Below the pieces are notes generated by a model that worked only from the letters and a program-made list of their open reading frames with translations, did not search any database and was not told where the DNA came from. Both the position numbers and the translations under genes were made by a program. From NCBI RefSeq assembly GCF_900156065.1, contig NZ_FTNF01000001.1, forward strand, positions 620,001 through 684,000: a stretch of DNA of 64,000 nt, in the 5' to 3' direction. Position 1 is the stretch's first letter; each line of letters opens with the position of its first letter. Source of the DNA: Micromonospora avicenniae (lineage in GTDB: Bacteria > Actinomycetota > Actinomycetes > Mycobacteriales > Micromonosporaceae). Below, piece after piece: positions 1 to 10,128 of the stretch.

Positions 1-757
1 GGTGCCGGGCCGTTGCCAACGCCGCCGCGGCGATCTCGTCGAGCGCGGCGTTGTCCTCGGCGACCAGCCGGGCGGTACGAGCCAGCCCGTCCAGCACCGC
101 CGACCCCAGCGCGCGGACCAGCGCGGGCAACACGTCGGAGCGCACCCGCGCCCGGGTGTACGCGGGGTCGCTGTTGTGCGGGTCGACCCACGGCTTCAGG
201 CCGAGCGCGGCGCACGCCGCCCGGGTCTGCTCCCGGGTGATTCCGAGCAGCGGTCGCAGCAGCGGCACCCCGGCCAGATCCCGCCGGGCGGGCATCCCGG
301 CCAGGCCACGCGGACCGGCGCCCCGGGCCAGCGCGAGCAGCACGGTCTCGGCCTGGTCGTCGCGGGTGTGTCCGGTGAGCAACGCCACGGCGCCGCGCCG
401 CGCGGCGGCGTCCGCCAGCGCCTCGTAGCGAGCCTCCCGGGCCGCCGCCTCGGGGCCACCGGGACGCCCGGCCACCTCCACCCGGACCAGCTCCACCGGA
501 GCCATTCCCAGCTCGCCGGCCAACGCCGCCACCTCGGCGGCCCGTTCGGCAGAGCCCGCCTGAAGCCCGTGGTCGACCGTCACCAGGCCGGCACGCCGGC
601 CGAGGCGCGGTGCGACGAACGCGGTGGTGGCGGCGAGCGCCAACGAGTCGGCGCCACCGGAACAGGCCACCAGCACCGGCCCGTCCCCGGGCAGATCGGT
701 CAGCGCACGGCGTACCGCCACCCGGATCGCGGCCACCGGCGGGGCGAGTACGGCCAC
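1..757 (-). CDS. tilS: tRNA(Ile)-lysidine synthase, C-terminal part outside the window
   Basis: TilS uses ATP to attach lysine to C34 of the CAU-anticodon tRNA-Ile, changing its decoding from AUG to AUA. Reading the minus strand from the GTG at 757 gives 252 residues with no stop before the window edge. The N-type ATP-pyrophosphatase loop SGGADS lies at residues 33-38. It is followed by family blocks such as [16 protein letters not shown] and [11 protein letters not shown]. The gene starts 10 bp after the stop of the metalloprotease gene upstream, so the two are probably cotranscribed. The start is not certain: no strong ribosome site is visible, and the frame stays open upstream into the neighbour. 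The pairing tilS-metalloprotease-dacB-ppa is also found in mycobacteria. Confidence 0.9.
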   Translation of the reverse strand, partial: MAVLAPPVAAIRVAVRRALTDLPGDGPVLVACSGGADSLALAATTAFVAPRLGRRAGLVTVDHGLQAGSAERAAEVAALAGELGMAPVELVRVEVAGRPGGPEAAAREARYEALADAAARRGAVALLTGHTRDDQAETVLLALARGAGPRGLAGMPARRDLAGVPLLRPLLGITREQTRAACAALGLKPWVDPHNSDPAYTRARVRSDVLPALVRALGSAVLDGLARTARLVAEDNAALDEIAAAALATARH

Positions 758-767
758 CGGCGTACCG

Positions 768-1838
768 TCAGCCGGCCGACGGCAGCGGACCGGCCGGGCC
801 GTGCACCCGGGCCACCCAGGCGTCCGGGTCGCCCAGCTCCTCGATCCGGGGCAGGGTGAGCGGCGAGCCGAACACCTTGTTGAAACCCTCCATGCCGACC
901 CGCTCGACCACACCGTGCACGAACTTGCGGCCCTCGGCGTACTGGCGCATCTTCACGTCCACGCCCAGCAGCCGGCGAATCGCCTTCTCCAGCGGGTTGC
1001 CGGCCTCGCGCCGCCGGTTGAAGGCGGCCCGGATCCGGTCGACGCTGGGAATGACCTGCGGACCGACGCCGTCCATCACGAACTCGGCGTGCCCCTCCAG
1101 CAAGGTCATCAACGCGGTGAGCCGGTCCAGCACGGCGCGCTGCCCCGGCGTCTGCACGAGATCCAGCACGCTGGTGCGGCTCTCCGGGTCCCGGATCGCG
1201 TCGGCGAGGGTCCCCACGCCGCGGCGCAGCCGATCCAGCAGGGCCTCCTCAGCGCCGGACGAGGCGTCCACGAACGCCTGCACCTCACCCAGGAAGTACG
1301 CCCGCATCCACGGCACGGCGGTGAACTGGGTCCGGTGGGTCACCTCGTGCAGGCACACCCAGAGCCGGAAGTCGTGCGGATCGGCTCCGAGCTTCCGCTC
1401 CACCTCGACGATGTTCGGCGCCACCAGCAGCAGCTGCCCCGGATCGCCGGAGAAGACCTCGTACTGACCGAGCACCCGGCCGGAGAGGTACGCGAGCACG
1501 GTGCCCGCCTGCACCCCGGTCAGCCGGGAGCCGATCGCCTCGGTGAGGGCACCGGGCCGCTTGTCACCGGCGAGCCGGCCGACGAGCGGACCGATCACCT
1601 CGCGCAACCCGGCGATGTTGGCGGCGGCCCAGTCCCGCCGGTCGACGACCCGAACGGGCGGGTGGCTCACCTGCGCCCGCAGACCGGTGTAGTCGGCCAC
1701 GTGCCGGGCCGCCTCCTCGGTCAGCCGCCGCAGGTCGCCGACCACGTCGGTGGCCTCGGCGTACGACACCCGGGGCCCCGACTTGCCCAGCGCCCCCGCG
1801 GTGGCGGCGGCGAGATCCCAGTCCACGAACTGCGCCAT
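768..1838 (-). CDS. zinc-dependent metalloprotease of the DUF2342 (Zincin_2) family
   Basis: The product has 356 residues and belongs to an actinobacterial zincin-like family sometimes labelled as associated with coenzyme F420 biosynthesis. Its substrate is unknown. The zinc site HEVTH (HExxH) is at residues 164-168, inside the family block [12 protein letters not shown] chose the ATG at 1838 because the protein then begins MAQFVDWD, typical of the family. A start 27 nt further upstream is possible. It is the middle member of a minus-strand row with dacB upstream (about 140 bp) and tilS downstream (10 bp). No signal peptide is seen, so the protein is probably cytoplasmic. Confidence 0.88.
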   Translation of the reverse strand: MAQFVDWDLAAATAGALGKSGPRVSYAEATDVVGDLRRLTEEAARHVADYTGLRAQVSHPPVRVVDRRDWAAANIAGLREVIGPLVGRLAGDKRPGALTEAIGSRLTGVQAGTVLAYLSGRVLGQYEVFSGDPGQLLLVAPNIVEVERKLGADPHDFRLWVCLHEVTHRTQFTAVPWMRAYFLGEVQAFVDASSGAEEALLDRLRRGVGTLADAIRDPESRTSVLDLVQTPGQRAVLDRLTALMTLLEGHAEFVMDGVGPQVIPSVDRIRAAFNRRREAGNPLEKAIRRLLGVDVKMRQYAEGRKFVHGVVERVGMEGFNKVFGSPLTLPRIEELGDPDAWVARVHGPAGPLPSAG

Positions 1839-1981
1839 GCACCCACCGTACCCGGGTGGGAACACCCCGAACCGGACCCGCGACGGGCCCAGGGCAGCCG
1901 CGACGGCCGGCCGACGGCGTGCGGCGGCGCCAGCCGGCGATCGGGAAGCGTCGTGCCCCGTCTCGCCGCCGTCGGGGAAGG

Positions 1982-3871
1982 TCAGCGGCAGCCGCAGCTC
2001 GCGAGCGTGGCGGTGATCCGGTCCAACGCCGCCCGGGCAGAGTCGGTCCCGTCGGCGGGTACCCGGTCGGTGAGCACCGCGAAGGTGAGCAGCCGCCCCT
2101 CCTTCGTGGTGACCACGCCGGCGATCGCGCTCACGCCGGTCAGCGTTCCGGTCTTGGCCCGGACCACCCCGGCACCGCTCTCGGTGGCGGCGGTCCCGTA
2201 CCGGTCGCCCAGGGTCCCGGACCAGCCGCCGACCGGCAGACCGCCGAAGATCGCCGCCAGTTCGGGATGGTCACCGTTGCCGGCCAGCGTGATCAGGTCG
2301 GTGAGCAGCGACGGGCTGATCCGGTTGGTGCGGGAGAGCCCGCTGCCGTCGGCGAGGGCCAGTTCGTCGGCGGCCAGCCCCAGCTCCCCGGCCACCTGGT
2401 CGACCGCCGCCGCAGCGCCGACGAACGATGCGGGCTGGTTGCGGGCCAGCGCGACCTGGCGGGCCAGCGCCTCGGCGAGGATGTTGTCGCTGTCGGTGAT
2501 CATGATGTCGACCAGCCGGACCAGTGGCGGGGACTCGACCTTGCCCAGTTCACCACCAGGAGCGCCGGCCGTGGCGTCGGCCCCGGCAGGCGGCGCCGTG
2601 CCCCGGGTGACCGCGCTGTTCGGCAGCCCCAGCAGCCGGGCGAACGACCGGCCCGCGGCGAGATCGGGCTCGGACGAGCGCGGGGCCGCGTGGTTGCCCG
2701 CGTCGTGGTCCCGCTTGGCCTGCGCCACGTCTCGACGCGCGCCGTCGGTCATCAGGGCGGTGATCTTGGAGCCGTACCCGCCGGTCGGGATGTCCTCGTC
2801 CCAGGCCGGCTCGAGGGTGGGACCGGAGTAGAGCGACCCGTCGATGATCACCTTGGTGGGTTTCGTGCCACCGAGTGCCCGCTTGACCTGGTCGGCCAGA
2901 TCGTCCAGGCGGGCGGCTCCCGGATAGAAGCCGTTCCGGTCGACGGCCAGTGTGATGTCGCCGCCACCGACGATGACCACCTCACCGGGGTTCGCCCCGG
3001 CGACCGCCCGGGTCGGGATCCGGTAGCCCGGCCCCCGCGCGGCGAGCACGGTGACCGCGGTGACGAGCTTCGTCACCGATGCGGGCACGGTGCCGTCGTC
3101 CGCGCCCTGACCGAAGAGTGGCTGGCCGGTGAGGACGTCCGCCACCGACACGTTCACCCGATCGCCGAGGGCGGCCGCCCGGACCAGCGGATCGAGCGCG
3201 GCGCGCACCCCGTCGGGCGTGGGCTCGGGGGCGTTCGGATCGGCCCCGGCGAGCACGACCGACGGTGCGGGCTCCGGCGCGGCGGTATCGGCCTGCGTCT
3301 CGTCGGCCTCGCCACCGAGCCAGCCGGCGACCGGGCCGGGGCGTACCACCGCCACGCCCACGCCGGCCAGCACGAGCAGGAGCACCACGGCGAGCACCAC
3401 CGGCAGCCGACGGCGGCGTGGTGCCGGGCCGGTCGCACCCGCGGCGTCCGGTGGGGCGCTGACCGGGCCGTCGGGATAGCCGCCCGCCCCGGCCGGGTCC
3501 CGGCCGGTGGGAGCGGCGGCGGGGGGCACGCCCACACCCGCCCCGGCGTATTCCTGGCCGACCGGCTGCCGCTCGCGGCTCGGCCCGGCCGGGGCCGGGC
3601 TGGTCGGGATACCGGAGGTCGGAGCCGGCCCGCCGGACGCCGTGGTGGGAAAGGTCGGCGGGACGATCGGCCGGTCCGGCCCCAGGGCGGGGAACCGTGC
3701 TCCCGCTGCCGCGTGCGGGTCGGGCGGAGCCTGACCGAGGGCCCGATCGGAGTTCGTCCTGGGCTCCGTGCCGGGAACGCGCACGCGTCCGGTGGCTCCA
3801 CCAGAACCAGATGCTCCGGTACCGCGTCCAGACCCATCGTCCGGGCGGTAGTGTGAATCTTCCCTCCCCAC
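1982..3871 (-). CDS. dacB: D-alanyl-D-alanine carboxypeptidase/endopeptidase, PBP4 family
   Basis: This is a class C penicillin-binding protein that trims or cleaves peptidoglycan peptide side chains outside the membrane. From the GTG at 3871 it has 629 residues: about 150 residues of Pro/Gly/Ala-rich cytoplasmic tail, one membrane anchor (about 156-176) and then the catalytic domain. The three active-site motifs are visible: SVTK at 265-268, SDN at 461-463 and KTG at 573-575. I prefer GTG 3871 because a GGAGG-rich ribosome site lies about 8 nt before it. An in-frame start at 3910 would add 13 residues. It diverges from ppa. The long disordered N-terminus is common in actinobacterial homologues. 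Confidence 0.9.
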   Translation of the reverse strand: MGREDSHYRPDDGSGRGTGASGSGGATGRVRVPGTEPRTNSDRALGQAPPDPHAAAGARFPALGPDRPIVPPTFPTTASGGPAPTSGIPTSPAPAGPSRERQPVGQEYAGAGVGVPPAAAPTGRDPAGAGGYPDGPVSAPPDAAGATGPAPRRRRLPVVLAVVLLLVLAGVGVAVVRPGPVAGWLGGEADETQADTAAPEPAPSVVLAGADPNAPEPTPDGVRAALDPLVRAAALGDRVNVSVADVLTGQPLFGQGADDGTVPASVTKLVTAVTVLAARGPGYRIPTRAVAGANPGEVVIVGGGDITLAVDRNGFYPGAARLDDLADQVKRALGGTKPTKVIIDGSLYSGPTLEPAWDEDIPTGGYGSKITALMTDGARRDVAQAKRDHDAGNHAAPRSSEPDLAAGRSFARLLGLPNSAVTRGTAPPAGADATAGAPGGELGKVESPPLVRLVDIMITDSDNILAEALARQVALARNQPASFVGAAAAVDQVAGELGLAADELALADGSGLSRTNRISPSLLTDLITLAGNGDHPELAAIFGGLPVGGWSGTLGDRYGTAATESGAGVVRAKTGTLTGVSAIAGVVTTKEGRLLTFAVLTDRVPADGTDSARAALDRITATLASCGCR

Positions 3872-4020
3872 GACCCCCTCCTCCCCTGCGGAAATTGGCT
3901 TGGGTGACACTACTTCGGTCCGAACACTATGCGGCGGTCGCGACCGGCGGGTGAGTTTGGCCCGTCCGGACGGTGCCGGCGATTCCGTTGGCCAGCGTGG
4001 GCAAACGAGGGAGCGTGCAC

Positions 4021-4527
4021 ATGGATTTCGACGTCACGGTTGAGATCCCGAAGGGTCACCGCAACAAGTACGAGGTCGACCACAAGACCGGCCGGATCCG
4101 GCTGGACCGCACCCTCTTCACATCTACCCAGTACCCGGCGGACTACGGCTTCATCGAGGGCACCCTGGGCGAGGACGGCGACCCGCTGGACGCGCTCGTC
4201 CTCGTACCCGAACCCACCTTCCCGGGCTGTCTGATCCGGTGCCGCACCATCGGCATGTTCCGGATGACGGACGAGAAGGGCGGCGACGACAAGGTCCTCT
4301 GCGTGCCCTACGAGGACCCGCGCCAGGAGCACCTGCGCGACATCCACCACCTGGGCGAGTTCGACCGGCTGGAGATCCAGCACTTCTTCGAGGTCTACAA
4401 GGACCTGGAGCCCGGCAAGTCGGTCGAGGGCGCCACCTGGGTGGGTCGCACCGAGGCGGAAGCCGAGATCCGCGCCTCCTACCAGCGCGCCAAGGAGGCC
4501 GAGGAGCGCGGCGAAGGCCTGCACTGA
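4021..4527 (+). CDS. ppa: inorganic pyrophosphatase, family I
   Basis: The enzyme hydrolyses pyrophosphate to phosphate and pulls biosynthetic reactions forward in the cytoplasm. The 168-residue product has the usual length for the bacterial hexameric enzyme. It carries the signature DGDPLD at residues 52-57, which supplies the metal-binding aspartates, and the early block [11 protein letters not shown]. The ATG at 4021 is chosen because homologues begin MDFDV-, and a GAGGGAG ribosome site lies about 8 nt upstream. An earlier in-frame start at 3973 adds residues not typical of the family. It converges on eccD and the two share a strong hairpin. Confidence 0.97.
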   Translation: MDFDVTVEIPKGHRNKYEVDHKTGRIRLDRTLFTSTQYPADYGFIEGTLGEDGDPLDALVLVPEPTFPGCLIRCRTIGMFRMTDEKGGDDKVLCVPYEDPRQEHLRDIHHLGEFDRLEIQHFFEVYKDLEPGKSVEGATWVGRTEAEAEIRASYQRAKEAEERGEGLH

Positions 4528-4542
4528 TCGCACCGAGACCCG

Positions 4543-4588
4543 GAACGGGCCCGGAGACTGCTCAGCCGAGCAGCCCCCGGGCCCGTTC
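4543..4588. terminator. bidirectional hairpin terminator between ppa and eccD
   Basis: A perfect 12-bp inverted repeat (GAACGGGCCCGG at 4543-4554 and its complement at 4577-4588) encloses a second 6-bp stem (CTGCTC at 4558-4563 with GAGCAG at 4568-4573, loop AGCC). The eccD stop codon at 4562-4564 lies inside the structure. The genes converge here, so the hairpin can serve both strands. There is no clear T tract. Confidence 0.65.
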
Positions 4589-5959
4589 GTACAGGTCCAG
4601 CACCGCACAGGCCACCGGCACCACGGCCACCACGAGCGCCGTATCGGCCAGGTCGGCGATCCGACCGAGGTACGGCGAAACGGGACGCCGGGCGTAGGTG
4701 GTGCCGGCGGCGACGGCGAGCAGAGCCAGTCCCACCCCGGCCGCGGCCAGCCCCAGCCGGCCCACGTCACCGGCACGCTCGGCGTGCACGGCGCCGAGCA
4801 CGGCGTACCCGAGCAGGCCGCCGACCACCGGCGGCACCCGGTGCCGGACCGCCACGAACAGCCGGGAGCGAAGCAGCAGGACCGCGCCGGTGACCGCCAC
4901 CAGCAACGCACCGGCGGTACCGCCCGTGACCGCCAGCACCGCCGCAGCCACGACGGCCAGCACGGCATGCCCGAGCAGCATCCCGGTGAGTATCTCCTCG
5001 GTGCGGGCCACCGCGGCGTACACCCGGCCCCGGTCGGGCAGGTCGCGGGCCGGCGCTCCGCCGTCGCTCGGATTCGGCAGGGTGATCGGCGGCAGTGGCA
5101 GCTTGCCGAGCCGGATCGCCAACAGCGGAATCACCCCGACGGCGAAGACCAGCACGCAGAGCAGCACCGCGGCGGTCCCGGCCGGGCCGAACGCCAGCCC
5201 GCCGAGGGCCGTCGGCGCGGCCACCAGCCCGACCGTCGCCCCGGCCACGAAGACGCGTAGCCGGGTCGCCACCCCGAGCAGGCCGAGCACCGACGCCAGC
5301 AGCAGGGCCACCGCGGCGGCCAGCACCTCCGCGGCGCCCATCCAGCGCAGCGGCCCGAACGGGCCGACCGGGTCTCCCGAGCCGACCGCCAGCGCACCGG
5401 CCGCGGCCGCGTACGGCAGGGCGTAGCCGCCGAGCGTCGCGGCGCTCACGCCGTCGCCGTGCGCCCGGGACGCGACAGTTCCCGCGAGCACCAGCAGCAG
5501 CGCCACGACGGCCGCGGCGAGCCAGCCGCCCCGGTGCTGCGGCCCGCCACCGAGCAGGGCGAGCAGCCCGACGGCGAGCGGCACGCCGGCACCGGCCAGT
5601 ACGACCCCCCGGGTGGCCACTGACGACCACGCCCCGCCCCGGCGCCGCGCGCCGTCGACGATCGCCTCGACCACGTCGTCGTACTCCAGTTCGGGCCAGT
5701 GCGCCCGGGCCGGGACCAGGTACAGCACCTCGCCGTCGCGGACGCCCTGCGGATGCAGCGCCTGCGCGGTCGACAGCGCGGCTCCGTCGGTGCGCCGCAA
5801 CACCCAGCCCTCGTGCCGCTCACCGTCGTCGGCCAGCCCGACACCTGCGTGTCTCAGCATGTCGGGCAGCAGCTCCGCGAGCGGGACCTGCTCCGGCAGG
5901 GCGACGTCCAGCCGCCGTCGCGGGGCGCTGATCGTGACGCGGGCCAGCCCGGTTGACAT
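4562..5959 (-). CDS. eccD: type VII secretion integral membrane protein EccD
   Basis: EccD forms the membrane pore scaffold of type VII (ESX) secretion systems. The 465-residue protein has an N-terminal ubiquitin-like domain of about 100 residues (RVTISAPRRRLDVALPEQ region), then a linker. The rest is almost all hydrophobic helices, about eleven membrane segments by eye, ending in ERARGLLG. Both the layout and the length are those of EccD. The ATG at 5959 sits back-to-back with eccC on the other strand; about 100 bp separate this ATG from the proposed eccC TTG. The gene ends inside a hairpin shared with ppa. Confidence 0.88.
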   Translation of the reverse strand: MSTGLARVTISAPRRRLDVALPEQVPLAELLPDMLRHAGVGLADDGERHEGWVLRRTDGAALSTAQALHPQGVRDGEVLYLVPARAHWPELEYDDVVEAIVDGARRRGGAWSSVATRGVVLAGAGVPLAVGLLALLGGGPQHRGGWLAAAVVALLLVLAGTVASRAHGDGVSAATLGGYALPYAAAAGALAVGSGDPVGPFGPLRWMGAAEVLAAAVALLLASVLGLLGVATRLRVFVAGATVGLVAAPTALGGLAFGPAGTAAVLLCVLVFAVGVIPLLAIRLGKLPLPPITLPNPSDGGAPARDLPDRGRVYAAVARTEEILTGMLLGHAVLAVVAAAVLAVTGGTAGALLVAVTGAVLLLRSRLFVAVRHRVPPVVGGLLGYAVLGAVHAERAGDVGRLGLAAAGVGLALLAVAAGTTYARRPVSPYLGRIADLADTALVVAVVPVACAVLDLYERARGLLG

Positions 5960-6060
5960 CGGCCTGTCTCCATATCGAGCGGGATCGGTGGCTGCGCGGA
6001 CGACAGGACTTTACCTACGATGAGCCAGCTTCGGGTTACCGAGCGTTCTGGGGAGGGTTC

Positions 6061-9000
6061 TTGTCCACCGTCGTCGTCAAACGGCCGCCCCGCCGGCCGG
6101 CACCGGAGATCCCGGTAGGTGAGCTGCCCGTCGAAGCCCCACCGGAGATCCCCGCGGTGGCCGGCGGTCGCTGGCAGCAGCTGCTCATGCTGCTGCCCAT
6201 GCTGGGCGGCACGGTGGCGATGGCGATGATGTTCGGCCGCGGTGGAGGCGCCTACTCGTACGTGGTGGGCGCGATGTTCGGGCTCTCCTCGCTGGCGATG
6301 CTGGTGACCTCGTGGGGCAGCGCGTCCGGCACGCCACGCAAGTCGGAGATGATGGCCGCCCGCCGGGAGTACCTGCGGCACCTGACCTCGCTGCGCCGCC
6401 GGGTCCGGGAGACCGCCGAACGGCAGCGGGCCGGGTTGCACTACCGGCACCCCCATCCCGGGCGGCTCTGGTCGACGGTGACCAGCCACCGGGTCTGGGA
6501 GCGCCGCCCCACCGATCCGGACTTCGCGGTGGTGCGGGTCGCCGTCGGGCCGCAGACCCTGGCCACCCCGCTGATCCCGCCCGTGACCCGCCCACTCGAG
6601 GAACTGGAACCGATGACCGCGGGTGCCCTGCGCCGCTTCCTGGACGCCTACTCGGTCGTGCCCGACCTGCCGGTGGCTCTCTCGCTGCGCAGCTTCGCCC
6701 GGGTCTTCGTACGCCAGGTCAGCGGCTCCGAATCCACCGACGGCACGGTCGCCGGCCCGGCTACCGACGGCGGGCCCGTCCAAGGCTCGTCGGCCCGGGC
6801 GATGATCCGCGCGGTCCTCACCCAGCTGGCGGTCTTCCACGCCCCGGACGAACTGCTGATCGCGGTCTGCGCCGGCCCGGAGCGGCGAGCCGCCTGGGAG
6901 TGGGTCAAGTGGCTGCCCCACGCCCGGCATCCGGACCGCACCGACGCCCTCGGCCCGGTACGTCTGGTCACCAGCTCCGCCGCCGAACTGGAAGGGCTGC
7001 TCGACGAGGTGCTGGGCAGCCGCTCCCGGTTCAGCCCGACCGGTCCGGCGACTGACGGGCCGCACGTGGTCGTCGTACTCGACGGCGCCGACCTCACCGG
7101 GGCCACCGACATGACCGGCGACAGCGGCATCGACGCGGTCACCGTGCTCGACCTGGACACTCCGCCACCCCGACTGCTCGACCGGTACGCGCTCCTGCTC
7201 GAACTGCGCGACGGACGGTTGCACTCGTACTCGGCGGAGGGGCACGCCGAGGTGGGCCTTCCGGACCAGCTCGACGCAACCGACGCCGAGGCGGTCGCCC
7301 GCCGGTTGGCCCCGCTGCGCCTCGCCGGCACGGTCCGCAACCCGGACGCCCCGCTGCACGCCGAACCGGGCCTGCCGGAGCTGCTCGACCTCGGCGACCC
7401 GCAGGCCTTCACGGTCGAGCAGGGCTGGGCACCCCGTTCGGCGCGGGACCGGCTGCGGGTACCGATCGGAGTGGGCGCCGACGGCGGCACCGTCGAGCTG
7501 GACCTCAAGGAGTCCGCGCAGGACGGCATGGGCCCGCACGGGCTCCTCATCGGCGCGACCGGCTCCGGCAAGTCCGAGCTGCTGCGCACGCTGGTGCTGG
7601 GGCTGGCCGCCACGCACAGCTCGGAACAGCTCAACTTCGTCCTCATCGACTTCAAGGGCGGGGCCACCTTCGCCTCGTTCGACCGGCTGCCGCACACCGC
7701 CGCCGTCATCACCAACCTGGCGGACGCTCTGCCGCTGGTCGACCGGATGGTCGACGCCCTGAACGGCGAACTGATGCGCCGGCAGGAGCTGCTCCGCCGG
7801 GCCGGCAACTTCGCCAGCGTGCGGGACTACGAACGGGCCCGGGTCGCCGGCAACGCCCTCCCCCCGTTGCCGTCACTGCTGCTGATCTGTGACGAGTTCT
7901 CCGAACTGCTCTCCGCCAAGCCGGACTTCATCGACCTCTTCGTGCAGATCGGCCGGTTGGGCCGGTCGCTCGGGGTGCACCTGCTGCTCGCCTCGCAGCG
8001 GCTCGAGGAGGGGCGGCTACGTGGGCTGGACACCCACCTGTCGTACCGGATAGGCCTGCGCACCTTCTCGGCTCTGGAGTCCCGGACGGTGCTCGGCGTG
8101 CCGGACGCCCACGAACTGCCACGCACCCCCGGGCACGGCTACCTGCGTTCCGGCACCGATCCGCTGGTCCGGTTCAAGGCCGCGTACGTCTCCGGCGCGC
8201 TGCCCCGCAGCGGCCCGGCGGCAGGCCCCGACCTGGACGGCCCACCTCGACTGCTCGCCTTCACCACTCACTTCGTGCCGGTGCCCGAGCCGGACACGCA
8301 GCCCGCACCGGCCGCTGCGGAGGAGGGCCGGGAGAGCCTGCTGGACCTGCTGGTGAACCGGCTGGCCGGTCAGGGGTCACCGGCGCACCAGGTCTGGCTG
8401 CCCCCGCTCGATGAGCCGTCGGCCCTGGACGAGCTGCTCGGCCCGGTGGGCGTGGCTGCCACGCGTGGCCTCACCACCGGCAACCCGGAGCTGCACGGCG
8501 CGCTGAGCGTCCCGGTGGCCCTGGTCGACAAGCCCTTCGAACAGCGCCGCGACCTGCTCTGGCTGACGCTCGACGGCGCGGCCGGGCACGTCGCGGTGGT
8601 CGGGGCTCCGCAGAGCGGCAAGTCGAGCGTGCTGCGGACGCTGATCTGCGCGCTGGCGCTCACCCACACCCCGGCGGAGGTGCAGGTCTACTGCCTCGAC
8701 TTCGGCGGCGGTGGGCTGGCCGCGCTGCGGGACCTGCCACACGTCGGCGGCGTGACCGGGCGCGCCGATCCCACCGCCGTCCGACGCACGATCGGGGAGG
8801 TCGCCACGCTGCTCGCCGAGCGGGAGCGGCGCTTCACCGAGCTGGGCGTCGAGTCGATGACGGCGTACCGGCAGCGGCGGGCCGCGCTGGCCGCCTCGGG
8901 CGAGCGGGACGTCGACCCGTTCGGCGACGTGTTCCTCGTCGTGGACGGATGGACGACGCTGCGCGGCGAGTACGACGACCTGGAACCCCTGATCACCGAA

Positions 9001-10053
9001 CTGGCCACCCGGGGGCTCTCCTACGGGGTGCACGTGGTGACCACCGCGCTGCGCTGGCTGGACTTCCGCCCTGCGATCCGGGACCTCTTCGGATCCCGCC
9101 TGGAGCTGCGTCTCGGCGACCCGAACGACTCGCTGGTGGCCCGCCGGGCGGCGGCGAACGTGCCGGAGAAGGCCCCGGGGCGGGGCCTGACGGCTGGGAG
9201 CCTGCACTTCTTGACGGCCCTGCCCCGGCTCGCCGGCGCGGACACCGTCGACCTCGTCAAGCAGGTCGCCGGGGCGTGGCCCGGGCCGCCCGCTCCGCGG
9301 GTACGGCTGCTGCCGCCGGTGCTTCCGTACGCCGACCTGGACCTCGCCGCGACGACCGGCCTGCGGCTGCCGGTCGGGATCGCCGAGGCCGACCTACGAC
9401 CGGTGGTGCTCGACTTCGCCGCCGAACCGCACTTCGTGGTCTTCGGCGACGCCGAGTGCGGCAAGTCCTCGTTCCTGCGTGCGCTGGGCGCCACCATCAC
9501 CGCCCGGTTCACCCCGGAGCAGGCCCGGGTGATCCTGGTCGACTACCGGCGCAGCCTGCTCGGCGCGATCGCGACGGACCACCTGATCGGTTACGGCACC
9601 GCGGCCGCGCACACCGCCGAACTCGTCGAGTCGGCCGCCGGCTACCTCGCGCGCCGGATCGCCGGCCCCGAGGTCACCCCGCAGCAGCTCCGCGACCGCT
9701 CCTGGTGGTCGGGGCCGGAGCTGTTCGTGCTGGTCGACGACTACGACCTGGTGGCCACGGGGCCGACCAACCCGCTGCACGCCCTGGCGGAGTACCTGCC
9801 GCAGGCCCGGGACATCGGCCTGCATCTGGTGCTCGTCCGCCGTTCGGGGGGCGCCGCCCGCGCCCAGCACGAGCCGATCGTCCAGCGGCTGCGGGAACTC
9901 GCCACGGCCGGACTCGTGATGGCCGGCAGTCCGGAGGAGGGGGCACTGGTCGGGCCGGTCCGCCCTGGGCCGCTGCCACCCGGTCGTGGTCGGCTGGTCA
10001 CCCGCCGCGAGGGGGTGCGCCTGGTCCAGCTGGCACACCTGCCGGCACCGTGA
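6061..10053 (+). CDS. eccC: type VII secretion ATPase EccC (fused EccCa-EccCb, FtsK/SpoIIIE family)
   Basis: EccC is the motor ATPase that recognises WXG100-type substrates and drives export. The 1330-residue protein has two membrane helices (about 40-58 and 66-85) and three FtsK-like ATPase domains with P-loops GATGSGKS (498-505), GAPQSGKS (848-855) and GDAECGKS (1129-1136). All three keep the Lys-Ser pair; the third has unusual residues before it. I chose the TTG at 6061 because the protein then begins (M)STVVVKRPPRRPAPEIP, typical of the family, with GGGGAGG 6 nt upstream. An ATG at 5953 would overlap eccD. Ca and Cb are one chain here, as in the ESX-3/ESX-5 type. mycP follows 75 bp later. 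Confidence 0.93.
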   Translation: MSTVVVKRPPRRPAPEIPVGELPVEAPPEIPAVAGGRWQQLLMLLPMLGGTVAMAMMFGRGGGAYSYVVGAMFGLSSLAMLVTSWGSASGTPRKSEMMAARREYLRHLTSLRRRVRETAERQRAGLHYRHPHPGRLWSTVTSHRVWERRPTDPDFAVVRVAVGPQTLATPLIPPVTRPLEELEPMTAGALRRFLDAYSVVPDLPVALSLRSFARVFVRQVSGSESTDGTVAGPATDGGPVQGSSARAMIRAVLTQLAVFHAPDELLIAVCAGPERRAAWEWVKWLPHARHPDRTDALGPVRLVTSSAAELEGLLDEVLGSRSRFSPTGPATDGPHVVVVLDGADLTGATDMTGDSGIDAVTVLDLDTPPPRLLDRYALLLELRDGRLHSYSAEGHAEVGLPDQLDATDAEAVARRLAPLRLAGTVRNPDAPLHAEPGLPELLDLGDPQAFTVEQGWAPRSARDRLRVPIGVGADGGTVELDLKESAQDGMGPHGLLIGATGSGKSELLRTLVLGLAATHSSEQLNFVLIDFKGGATFASFDRLPHTAAVITNLADALPLVDRMVDALNGELMRRQELLRRAGNFASVRDYERARVAGNALPPLPSLLLICDEFSELLSAKPDFIDLFVQIGRLGRSLGVHLLLASQRLEEGRLRGLDTHLSYRIGLRTFSALESRTVLGVPDAHELPRTPGHGYLRSGTDPLVRFKAAYVSGALPRSGPAAGPDLDGPPRLLAFTTHFVPVPEPDTQPAPAAAEEGRESLLDLLVNRLAGQGSPAHQVWLPPLDEPSALDELLGPVGVAATRGLTTGNPELHGALSVPVALVDKPFEQRRDLLWLTLDGAAGHVAVVGAPQSGKSSVLRTLICALALTHTPAEVQVYCLDFGGGGLAALRDLPHVGGVTGRADPTAVRRTIGEVATLLAERERRFTELGVESMTAYRQRRAALAASGERDVDPFGDVFLVVDGWTTLRGEYDDLEPLITELATRGLSYGVHVVTTALRWLDFRPAIRDLFGSRLELRLGDPNDSLVARRAAANVPEKAPGRGLTAGSLHFLTALPRLAGADTVDLVKQVAGAWPGPPAPRVRLLPPVLPYADLDLAATTGLRLPVGIAEADLRPVVLDFAAEPHFVVFGDAECGKSSFLRALGATITARFTPEQARVILVDYRRSLLGAIATDHLIGYGTAAAHTAELVESAAGYLARRIAGPEVTPQQLRDRSWWSGPELFVLVDDYDLVATGPTNPLHALAEYLPQARDIGLHLVLVRRSGGAARAQHEPIVQRLRELATAGLVMAGSPEEGALVGPVRPGPLPPGRGRLVTRREGVRLVQLAHLPAP

Positions 10054-10094
10054 ACCGTCTCCCCGGATCGTCCCTCGATCGGGGCGAGAACCGG

Positions 10095-10100
10095 TAATCT
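10095..10100 (+). promoter_or_regulatory. possible -10 element before mycP
   Basis: TAATCT is a good -10 hexamer and would put the transcription start near 10107, within the short gap after eccC. This suggests that mycP can be transcribed separately. No clear -35 is seen. Confidence 0.35.
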
Positions 10101-10128
10101 CCGATCGTTGTGGTTCCGCAGGCGACGA

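Noticed and set aside
624-3856. Long plus-strand frames opposite the metalloprotease and dacB
   Set aside because: Composition is typical of antisense high-GC frames, and the minus-strand genes have intact catalytic motifs.
5953-6060. N-terminal extension of EccC from the ATG at 5953
   Set aside because: It would overlap eccD, it adds residues unlike the family, and the TTG at 6061 has a strong ribosome site and the typical start sequence.
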